This document shows positions 8,256 through 16,500 of a stretch of 64,000 bases of DNA, piece by piece. The stretch is from Planctomycetota bacterium (GTDB lineage: Bacteria > Planctomycetota > UBA1135 > GCA-002686595): the NCBI GenBank assembly GCA_020853575.1, contig JADYYP010000023.1:124001-188000 (forward strand), written 5' to 3'. Under the pieces are notes generated by a model. It was not told where the DNA came from and searched no databases. It worked only from the letters and a program-made list of their open reading frames with translations. Positions within the stretch are counted from its first letter, which is position 1, and each line of letters begins with the position of its first letter. The position numbers and the translations under genes are program-made.

Positions 8256-9050
8256 ATGGCCATGGATCTCGGCAATTACTGGCAAGAGAACAAGCGCTTC
8301 CTGATGTCCGTGGGCATCGGCGCCGTGGTGTTCCTCGGCGCCTGGATGGCGATCGATTCGTCGCTCGGCGCGAAGCTGCGCGCGCAGCAGGGGCGTCGTT
8401 CGAAGCTCGAGGTCGACCTGCGCTCGAGCATGTTCTCGGGCGCCGATCTCGAGCGCGCCAAGGAGCAGAACGCGGCGCTGGTGCAGGCGGCCGAGGCGCT
8501 GCGCGAGAACGTGGAGTTCGTCGCGCGACCCGAGTTCCGCATGGAGAAGGGCGTGCCGGCCTCGAGCCGCTACTTCACGGTGCTCGAGCGCACGCGCGAG
8601 GATCTCAAGCGCCGTGCGGGTCGCGCTGGGCTGTTCCTGCCACCCGATCTGGGCATGCCCTTGGTCTCCCCGACAAAGGAGGCCGAGCTGGTGCGCTACC
8701 TCGAGGCGCTGGACGCGATCGAGCAGGTGGTGCAGCACGCGATCACGGCGGGCTGCGCGCGGCTCGATTCGATCCGCGTGAAGCTCGACTCGCGCTTGCT
8801 GGGCGGCAAGCCGATCAACGACGTCGAGAAGACCGTGATCGAGCTCAAGTTCGTCGGCCCCGCGATGCCCATGACGCGCTTGATCACGTTGCTCCAAGAC
8901 CAGAAGGCCGCGCGCGTGCTGACGCTCGAGACGCTCGACATCGCCCCCGCGCGTTCCAAGAACTCCGACGACGTGAAGATGGAATTGACGCTGCTGGTGG
9001 CGCACCTCAACCGTGTCGGCCTGGCGAAGACCGGGGAGGACGCGCAATGA
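8256..9050 (+). CDS. PilO/GspM-like inner-membrane assembly protein
   Basis: 264 residues: a short cytoplasmic tail, one membrane span (about 14-33, FLMSVGIGAVVFLGAWMAID), a coiled-coil region, and a C-terminal ferredoxin-like domain. This is the PilO/GspM layout, the partner of PilN in the inner-membrane alignment complex. Identification rests on topology and on following pilM-pilN rather than on strong motifs. ATG 8256 lies two bases after the previous stop; the next gene overlaps by four bases (ATGA). Confidence 0.7.
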   Translation: MAMDLGNYWQENKRFLMSVGIGAVVFLGAWMAIDSSLGAKLRAQQGRRSKLEVDLRSSMFSGADLERAKEQNAALVQAAEALRENVEFVARPEFRMEKGVPASSRYFTVLERTREDLKRRAGRAGLFLPPDLGMPLVSPTKEAELVRYLEALDAIEQVVQHAITAGCARLDSIRVKLDSRLLGGKPINDVEKTVIELKFVGPAMPMTRLITLLQDQKAARVLTLETLDIAPARSKNSDDVKMELTLLVAHLNRVGLAKTGEDAQ

Positions 9051-11770
9051 ACCTGCGCAAGGAACACGTGGTGCTCGGCGGCACGCTGGGCATCCTCGGA
9101 GTGCTGTACTACGCCAGCTCGAACTCGCCCGGTGCGGTGCGCGGCTCGAGCAAGTCCGGCGCTCCGCCCGAGTTCGAGGAGCACCGCACGCCCGACGTTT
9201 CGTTGGCCCTGCCCGCCGCGCGCAAGCTCGACGACTTCGACCGCGACGTGTTCGCGCCACCGCGCGACACGCGTCCCCTGCCGGCGCTCGAGATGGACGA
9301 GCCGCCGCTGCCGGAGTTCACCGGGCTCGTGCCGCCTCCCGAGCCGGCGTTCGACGCCGCGCTGTTCGGCAAGTTCCTGCGCGCCTCCGCGACACCCACC
9401 AATGTGCCGGGGCTGTTCGTCGCCGCTGAAGCGGAGATGGAGGACAGCGAGCCGCAGGCCGCCCCCAACGCAGCGCCGGTCGCGGCGCCGTCGATCGAGC
9501 TGCTGACACCCGACCAGCGCAGCGCGTTGATCCAGAGCTTCAAGAAGCTCTACGACTGGATGCGGCTCGAGGACGGCGAGCCGGTGTTCGGCCAGATTCG
9601 CAACGGCGACCGCTACGGACTGCGCGCGCGCCCTGGCGAGGACCTGCTGTTCGTCGAGGTGCGCCCCGAGACGGGCCAAGAGCGTTTCCCCGGACAGAAG
9701 CCGGTGGCCTACAAGCGCGCGCGTGTGACGGAGTTTGCCTTCGCGGACACGCCTTCCAACCGCATCCAGCAACGCAAGCGCGAGTTCGAGGGCCAGACCG
9801 GCCCCAGCCAACTGGCCGACATGCTGGCGTTCGCCGATCAGTGCATCGAACTGCGCTTGCAGGCGCGCGAGGCGTTGCCGACGGCCGAAGCGCTGTTCCG
9901 CAAGGTGTTGGTGCACATGCCCGACGATCCGGCGCCGCGGCTCGGGCTGGCGCGCTGCTACGAGGCGGGTTTCCGCTTCCAAGACGCGTACTTCGAGTAC
10001 GTTGGCCGCGAGGGCGAGTCCCAGGCCTTGATCGAGAAGTTCGCGCACCGCCCCGAGGTGCACGTCGCGCTGGCCGAACTCGAGGCGCGCTTGCGCTTGT
10101 TCGAGAGCGCGGAGCAGCGCTTCCTGCACGCCGAACAGATCGGCGGTCGCGCGCAGTGGCAGGTCGAGCACTCCTTCGGGACGTTCCTGTTCGAGCGCGG
10201 TCGCTTCGACGAGGCGTTGCCGCGCTTCAAAGAGGCCTTCCGCTTCGAGCCGACGGCGCCCGAGGCCGCCAAGACCCGCGCGCGCATCCGCACCGACCTC
10301 GGCAATGCGCTGCTCGCCAGCGGCGCGATCGACGAGGCGCTGGCGAGCTTCGACCGCGCGCTGCAGGCCGACGCAGGCGACCAGCGCGCGCTGGCCGGCA
10401 AGCTCGCGGCCCTGGGGCTCGGCGCCAAGGGCACTGCGCCCGCGGCGAGCGCGCAGGCGACCGGCGTCGTTTTCGAGCTCGCCATGTCGCGCGCGCTGGC
10501 GGACCTCGCGGCCAAGAACTGGACGGCGGCACGCGACGGCCTGTTGCTCGCCGCATCGGCCGATCCGTTGCGCGCGCCGCGCGCCTGGCGCGCGCTGTCG
10601 TGGCTGGCCGAGCTGACCGGCTATCCGGCGGACGCTTCGCGCTTCATCGAGCTGGCGCTCGAAGGCGATCCCATCGATCCCTGGTCGCTGTACCAAGCCG
10701 GGCGCCTGGCCGCGCAGCGCGACGACGTGCAGGGTGCCCACGACATGTTCGTGCGCGCGCTCGACCGCGAGCTCGACTTCGTCGACGCCTTGGTCGCGCT
10801 CGGCGTGCTCGCCTATCGCTCGGGAGATCACGCGGCCGCGGAACGCTACTTCGAGCGCGCGCTGGCCGTCGACCACAACCGCGCCGAGGTGCACGCGCTG
10901 CGCGGCGTCAACTCGATCGACGCCGGCGATCTGCTCGCTGCGCGCACATCGTTCGAGGCCGGACTGGCGCTCGATCCGTCGCATCCGCTGGCGCGCGCCG
11001 GCCAAGCCTGGACCACCTACCGCAGCGGCGATTCGGAGAAGGCCATCACGCAGTTCGCCGAGCTCAACGACGACCGGCGCTCGCAGCCCGAGAGCGATCC
11101 ATTCCGGGTCCATGCCAAGGCGCAGATGGCGCGCATCCACGAGCACGAGAGCAAGGTCGTGTGGAGCGACGCCTTCGAGCGCCTGCAACTCAAGAACGAC
11201 TGGGACGTCGAGGAGGCCGCCGGTCCGCTGGTGGCGCTGGCCGACGGCTCGTTGCGCATCGAGGGCACGTTCAACTCCAACGGCAGCGCGCGCGTGCTGC
11301 GCCAATACGGCGGCAGCGAGTTCGTCGCGATCGAGCTGGACGTCACCGTGCCCAGCTCGTGCAACGCCAAGGTGGGCCTGTTCGTCTCCAAGGAGAAGCG
11401 CTTGGGCAACGGCCAGAACCAAGCCGAGTCGAAATTCGGCATCGCGCGCCGTCGCGATGGCGGGCTGGTCGTGCTCACGATGGACACGGCGACCGCCGAC
11501 GAGGCCTGGGAGGACGTGCCCGCGGCCGGAGCTCCGTGGTGGCCGACCGACCGAGCGGTGCGCCTGCGCATCGAGAAGATCGGCGAGGGCAACGAGGCGC
11601 GCGGGCGCATCTCGATCGACGGCATTCCGGTGCGCGAGGGCTTCAAGTTGCCGCGCCTGGCGTCCTCGACGAAGGAAGTCAAGGTGGGGGTGTTCGCCGA
11701 GGGGCAGACGGGCCTGCCGGCGAAGGTGATCATCGACAACGTCGAGGTCACCAAGCGGATCCGCAACTAG
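9047..11770 (+). CDS. Membrane-anchored TPR protein with C-terminal lectin-like domain
   Basis: 907 residues. An N-terminal span (about 8-24, VVLGGTLGILGVLYYASS) is followed by a Pro-rich periplasmic stretch occupying the position of PilP, then many TPR-type helical repeats (about 250-700; ALFRKVLVHMPDDPAPRLGL, YFERALAVDHNRAEVHAL). The C-terminal 200 residues are beta-rich (VVWSDAFERL to IIDNVEVTKR) and look like a concanavalin/LamG-type or 3-keto-disaccharide-hydrolase-like sugar-binding fold. Overlaps pilO by ATGA, so co-translated. A PilP-like N-terminus plus PilF/Tgl-like TPRs would suit secretin or pilus assembly; this is inference, and no close family is recognised. Confidence 0.75.
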   Translation: MNLRKEHVVLGGTLGILGVLYYASSNSPGAVRGSSKSGAPPEFEEHRTPDVSLALPAARKLDDFDRDVFAPPRDTRPLPALEMDEPPLPEFTGLVPPPEPAFDAALFGKFLRASATPTNVPGLFVAAEAEMEDSEPQAAPNAAPVAAPSIELLTPDQRSALIQSFKKLYDWMRLEDGEPVFGQIRNGDRYGLRARPGEDLLFVEVRPETGQERFPGQKPVAYKRARVTEFAFADTPSNRIQQRKREFEGQTGPSQLADMLAFADQCIELRLQAREALPTAEALFRKVLVHMPDDPAPRLGLARCYEAGFRFQDAYFEYVGREGESQALIEKFAHRPEVHVALAELEARLRLFESAEQRFLHAEQIGGRAQWQVEHSFGTFLFERGRFDEALPRFKEAFRFEPTAPEAAKTRARIRTDLGNALLASGAIDEALASFDRALQADAGDQRALAGKLAALGLGAKGTAPAASAQATGVVFELAMSRALADLAAKNWTAARDGLLLAASADPLRAPRAWRALSWLAELTGYPADASRFIELALEGDPIDPWSLYQAGRLAAQRDDVQGAHDMFVRALDRELDFVDALVALGVLAYRSGDHAAAERYFERALAVDHNRAEVHALRGVNSIDAGDLLAARTSFEAGLALDPSHPLARAGQAWTTYRSGDSEKAITQFAELNDDRRSQPESDPFRVHAKAQMARIHEHESKVVWSDAFERLQLKNDWDVEEAAGPLVALADGSLRIEGTFNSNGSARVLRQYGGSEFVAIELDVTVPSSCNAKVGLFVSKEKRLGNGQNQAESKFGIARRRDGGLVVLTMDTATADEAWEDVPAAGAPWWPTDRAVRLRIEKIGEGNEARGRISIDGIPVREGFKLPRLASSTKEVKVGVFAEGQTGLPAKVIIDNVEVTKRIRN

Positions 11771-11811
11771 CGTTCGGCGCGAGCCGGGCTCGCGCGCAAG
11801 GTGGGTGGGGC

Positions 11812-12483
11812 ATGCAACGCAAGATCGAAGCACATCGGCAGGTCGTGGAGCTCGCGTGGCGCTCGGCGCGACGCGCAGGATTCACGCTGATCGAGCTGCT
11901 CGCCGTGATCGTGATCCTGGGGATCCTCTCGTACTTCCTGTTCACCAACCTCACCGGCGTGCTCGGCCAAGTCGACGTCAGCGTGAGCAAGGTCACCGCG
12001 CAGCACATCTCGCTGGCGCTGGGAGAGTTGACCGACGACACCGGCGACTTCGCCCCTTCGGCGCTGCCGGTCGAGCTGGGCACGCCGCCGAACATGGAGA
12101 ATCTCGGGGCCGAAGCGCTGTACGTCGCGCTGTGCGCCGACGGCAAGCCGGGCTTCGGCAAGTTCGACGACCATCTCGGCAACACCGACGACGACGCGCT
12201 CGGACGCAAGGCTCCGGGGTTCGAGGTCGCGACCTTGTTCGAGATCTGCGATCAATGGGGCAACCCGTTCGCGTATTTCCACTGGCGCGACTACGGTCGC
12301 GAGGACAAGTACGCCACGTTGCAGCCCGATTCGGGCGAGCGCTTGGTCAGTGGCGCGCGCGCGCAGAAGAACCCCGAGACCGGCAACTACTTCGAACCCC
12401 GCGGATTCCAGCTGATCTCGGCTGGCGCGGACGGCGAGTTCGGCACGGACGACGACATCTTCAACTTCAAGCGAGCGAAGTAG
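11812..12483 (+). CDS. Major-pseudopilin-type protein (GspG-like)
   Basis: 223 residues with a class III signal: basic leader of 23 residues, then G^FTLIELLAVIVILGIL with Glu at +5 of the mature protein, as required for prepilin peptidase and assembly. The C-terminal part carries DQWGNPFAYF and ISAGADGEFGTDDDIF, which closely match the calcium-loop region of GspG-type major pseudopilins. ATG 11812 has a GTGGG purine run upstream; the gap to the previous gene is 41 bases. The middle portion is longer than in a standard 140-residue GspG. It would polymerise as the shaft of the pseudopilus. Confidence 0.85.
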   Translation: MQRKIEAHRQVVELAWRSARRAGFTLIELLAVIVILGILSYFLFTNLTGVLGQVDVSVSKVTAQHISLALGELTDDTGDFAPSALPVELGTPPNMENLGAEALYVALCADGKPGFGKFDDHLGNTDDDALGRKAPGFEVATLFEICDQWGNPFAYFHWRDYGREDKYATLQPDSGERLVSGARAQKNPETGNYFEPRGFQLISAGADGEFGTDDDIFNFKRAK

Positions 12484-12489
12484 CGCGCC

Positions 12490-13542
12490 GTGAAGCACGT
12501 CCGCGTCCGTCCCACCGCTCGTTCGACAGCCCATTCCACGCTTTTGCGCGGGATGACGTTGCTCGAGCTGCTGCTGGTGATGGGCGTGCTCGGCATCCTG
12601 ATGGGCGCGGGCGTCGGCATGCTGTCGTCGATCAACCTCGGCGAGCGCGCGGCGCGCGGGCTGGTGCAGAACGTGATCCGTGCGGCGCGCAACTCGGCCG
12701 TGGCGCGCGGAGCCGGTGCCCGCGTGCGCCTCGACCCCAACACCGGGACGCTGCGCGCCGAGGCGCTGGAAGTGATCGGCACGTGGCACTTCGAGAGCGG
12801 CAGCGAGATGTTGCGCGGCGCGTTCCAGCTCGACGGCGCCAACTTTGGCGCCGAGTACGTCGACGACGGCTTCGTCGGGCGTGCTCTGACCTTGCCGCGC
12901 GGCGCGCACGCGCGCGCCGAGGTGCCGGTGCACCAATACTCGAGCTTCGACCTTTCCGACGGCTTTCGCATCGAGTGCGCGTTGCGCTTGGAGGCCGATG
13001 GCGGCGGGCGCGTGCTGCAGTTGGGTGAGACGATCGGGCTCGACGTCACCGGAGCGGGTGGCGTGCGCGCTTGGTTCTATCCGCTCGTCAAGGATGCGAC
13101 GGGCAAGGAAGTGCGCGGCGGCAAGCTGGTCTATGCCGCTCCCGCGGGCACGCTCGGCATCGGTCGTTGGACGCGCGTGGCGTTCGAGTACGACCGACGG
13201 CGACTCGCGCTCGGGATCGACGGTGTCGAGTTGGAGCCCGAGGAGCCGGTGCTCGAGACCCTCCCGGTGTGGCACATCGCGGCTCCGTTGGTGATCGGGG
13301 ACCGCCAGGCGGGTTTCGTCGGATCGATCGACTCGCTGGTGATCAGCGCGGTTGCCGCGAGCGAGGAGATCGCGCTGCCCGAGTCGGTGCGCTTCGACCC
13401 CGGCGTTCCGAGCGAAATTCGCTTCGACGCCGGCGGGAACCTCGATCGCGCGGCGCATCGCGAGCCGCTGTCGGTCGGCATCGTGTACGAGGACGCGCGC
13501 ACCGCCGTGATCCGCGTGGGCATGTACGGGAACGTGGAGTGA
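12490..13542 (+). CDS. GspH-type minor pseudopilin with inserted LamG-like domain
   Basis: 350 residues, GTG start six bases after the previous stop. Leader of 21 residues and cleavage site G^MTLLELLLVMGVLGIL with Glu +5. The N-terminal helix and RAARNSAVARGAGARVRLDP match GspH/FimT pseudopilins (usually about 150-200 residues). Residues about 120-290 are an extra beta-sandwich with LamG/concanavalin marks (SSFDLSDGFRIECALRLEAD, RWTRVAFEYDRRRLALGIDG, GSIDSLVIS). After it the sequence returns to a short beta-rich C-terminus. The insertion would display a lectin-like domain on the pseudopilus. Confidence 0.82.
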   Translation: MKHVRVRPTARSTAHSTLLRGMTLLELLLVMGVLGILMGAGVGMLSSINLGERAARGLVQNVIRAARNSAVARGAGARVRLDPNTGTLRAEALEVIGTWHFESGSEMLRGAFQLDGANFGAEYVDDGFVGRALTLPRGAHARAEVPVHQYSSFDLSDGFRIECALRLEADGGGRVLQLGETIGLDVTGAGGVRAWFYPLVKDATGKEVRGGKLVYAAPAGTLGIGRWTRVAFEYDRRRLALGIDGVELEPEEPVLETLPVWHIAAPLVIGDRQAGFVGSIDSLVISAVAASEEIALPESVRFDPGVPSEIRFDAGGNLDRAAHREPLSVGIVYEDARTAVIRVGMYGNVE

Positions 13543-13550
13543 GGCGCGCG

Positions 13551-16500
13551 ATGCACACCCGGACCGGAACTCGCTTGGCCTCGCCCGCGCGCGGCGGTTT
13601 CGCGCTGATCACGGTGTTGTTGGTGCTGATGGCGCTGCTGGTGCTGTGCGCGCCGTTCCTGATGACCTCGCGCAACGCCTCGAAGGCCGCGGCGCAGATC
13701 TCGGACAGGGCGCAGGCCCGGCTGGCGCTCGACATGGCGGTGCGGCACGCGCGCGGCTCGCTGGGTGGGTCGCATCCCGCGCTCGACACGACGCCGTATT
13801 TCGACGACGCGGCCGAGCTCACCGAGCTGCCGGAGCTGGCGAAGAGCTTCATCGATCCGCGCAACGACCTGGGTGTGATGTGGCAGACGGAGGTCGCCGA
13901 CGTCGCCGGTCGCATCGATTTGAACAGCGCTCCTCCGCAGCTTTTCGCCAACCTGCTCGGCGCCACCAACCGTCTGGCCGCGGCGATCAAGCCCGAGGAC
14001 AAGGAGCTGAGCGTGTCGTTCGCCTCGGGCTTCGCTCCCACGGGTTACCTGTGGATCGGGCGCGAGCTGATCAAGTACGAGGAGCTCGAGGGCACGACCT
14101 TCAAGAAGCTCACGCGCGGCGTCGGGGCCGTCACCGACGACAAGGGCCGGGCCAAGGAGGCCGGAGCGGTGCCGCCGAGCTCGCACCCGGCCGGAACGAC
14201 GGTGATCGATCAGCGCGCCTTCGCTCCCGCGATGTGGCGCGCGATCACGCGCACCGGGGAATTGCGCGAGTTCGATGCACCTGAGCAGGTGCGCGACGCG
14301 GCCCAGCTCGCCTACGGCATCGTCGAGCGCCCGGCCGACGGTGCGACGGCGGAAGCGATCAAGAGCTTCGAAGAGTCCGTGAGCGCGTTCGTCGAGCCGT
14401 TCCTTGCGACCGGCACGACCTACGCTGGCGTGCGCGCCGGACGCGCGTGGCACAAGCCGGTACGCGTGCTCAACGCGGTCGTCGCGGGCGAGACCGGGAT
14501 CCTACGGCTCGACGAGGTGCGCTGGTTCAGCCCGGGCACGACGGTACAGATCACCGACGGCGCGACGACCGAGCTCGGCATCGTGCAAGGCCTGGTCGAC
14601 GGCGGCATCCGCCTGATGGAGCCCGCGAAGAACGAGTACTTTGCCTACACCGCGGAAGTGCGCGCTCTCGCGCGCCGGCCAGTCAACGTCAACATGGCGT
14701 CGGCCGACGTGCTCGAAGCCCTGTTCGCCAACGTGCAGCTCGCCGGCAGCGGCGATCGCATCACGCGTGACGAAGCGCGCGATCTCGCCGCGCTCGTGGT
14801 GCAGTCGCGGCCGTTCCTCGGGCTCGAGGACTTCCTGCGGCGCGTCGTGCTGCCGGCGGCGGGCCTGGAGAAGCTGCCCGGCGATGCGCCGGTCGCGCCC
14901 GCTTCGGTCGCATCCGGCAGTGGGTTCATCGACGTGCGCGACGCGCAGGCGCTCTACCGCAACGCGCTCAACGCCAACGACAGCTACCTGGCGTACTCGA
15001 CGATGCCGTTCTCGTTCACCACCCGCGACGTGTTCGAGATGAACGTGCGCGCGGTGGTCAACGCACAGAGCGGCGTCGAGCGCGTGTCGCTGGTCCGCGA
15101 TCAAGTCGAGATGGTCGTGCCGCAGCGCGACTTGATGCAGGTCTGGGCGCGCCAGGAGGATTTCGACGAGGCCTTCCGTCTCGACCGCGAGGCGCCGCTG
15201 TGGTCGACCGGACCCAACGCGCTGCAGCGCTGGGATTCGGGCGCGACGCCGCCGTCCAACTACGTGCCGCACTTCGGCACGCTAGACGGCCAGCCGTTCG
15301 TGCCGTCGATCACCTCGCAAGTGGCGAGCTCCAACACGTCCGCCGGTTCACAGGAGACCCCGGTGCCCGAGCACGTCTTCGCCTCTCGCGAAGACGCCGG
15401 TTGGGCGCAACTGTGGGCCGCGCGCGAGCCCGACTCGATCCAGGGCCTGACGCAGCGCCACGTGATGCACTTCGATCACGAGACCCAGGACCCCGAGGGA
15501 CGCTACGTCGCGAGCGAGTACGTGCAGCGCTCGACGAACGAGCTCGACTGGACGGCCACGCAGAGCCCGTTGTTGCGCGCGTTCAGCTTCAGCGGTTGGT
15601 TCAAGCCGCGCTCGCTGGCGCCCTCGAATTGGGTCGACATCGGGCGCACGTCGGTCGAGACCGATCGCGTGCAACTGGCGATCGGCGCCACCAACGCGGG
15701 TGCCGAGTTGGTGCTCCACGTCTACGACGCCGCCGGCGATCACCCCGACTCGGCCTTCCGCGAGGTGAGCGAGGTGCACTTCGCGGTCACGCCGGGGCAA
15801 GCGCCCGGTCTGCTGGCGGACACGTGGTCACACGTGTCGGTCGACGTGCGTGGCTCGAAGCCCAGCCAGATCACGATGTTGGTCGACGGGCGCACCCACG
15901 GCGTGCGCAAGTTCGGGCTGACGCGCCTGACCAGCACGCTGGCCGCGACCAGCACGACGATCGCGGTCGACAGCGTCGAGGGTTTCCCCGATCCGTGCGT
16001 GGTCAAGATCGGCAACGAGCTGATCGAGTGCTCGGTCGGACCGGGCAATGCGTTGACCGCGACTCCGACGCTCAGCGGCGCGAACGCCGGCTTCGGTGGG
16101 CGGCAGGCGCGCGTGCAGTGGCAGGGCGGCGAGGCGGGCGTGCCGACGACCACCAATCTCGACGTGACCCACGAGTCGGGAACGCCGGTCGAGCTCTACG
16201 GCTACGCCGCGGTGCTGGCTTCGAACGTGCCCAACGGCTCGGCGCAGTTGCCGTCGGTTCTCGGCAAATGGGGCGTGGCCTACGCGACGGCGGTGATCGG
16301 CGGCGCGTCCTCGGCGGGGGACCCGATCTCGCACTCCCAGATCCTGTTCCCGCTGGGCACCGGGCTCGATGCCAATTCGAGCGCCAACGGCCTGCAACTC
16401 GCGGCCTGCGACGCCGGCATCACCACGGCCGAGATGATGAAGGCCTTCTCGCCGACCGGCGGCTACGCGGTGTTGATCCAACTCGCCGCTGGAACGATCA

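Noticed and set aside
8696..11833. A 1045-codon minus-strand frame opposite the PilO and TPR genes
   Set aside because: Same reason: composition-driven antisense frame without recognisable motifs, while the plus strand encodes clear domains with coupled starts.
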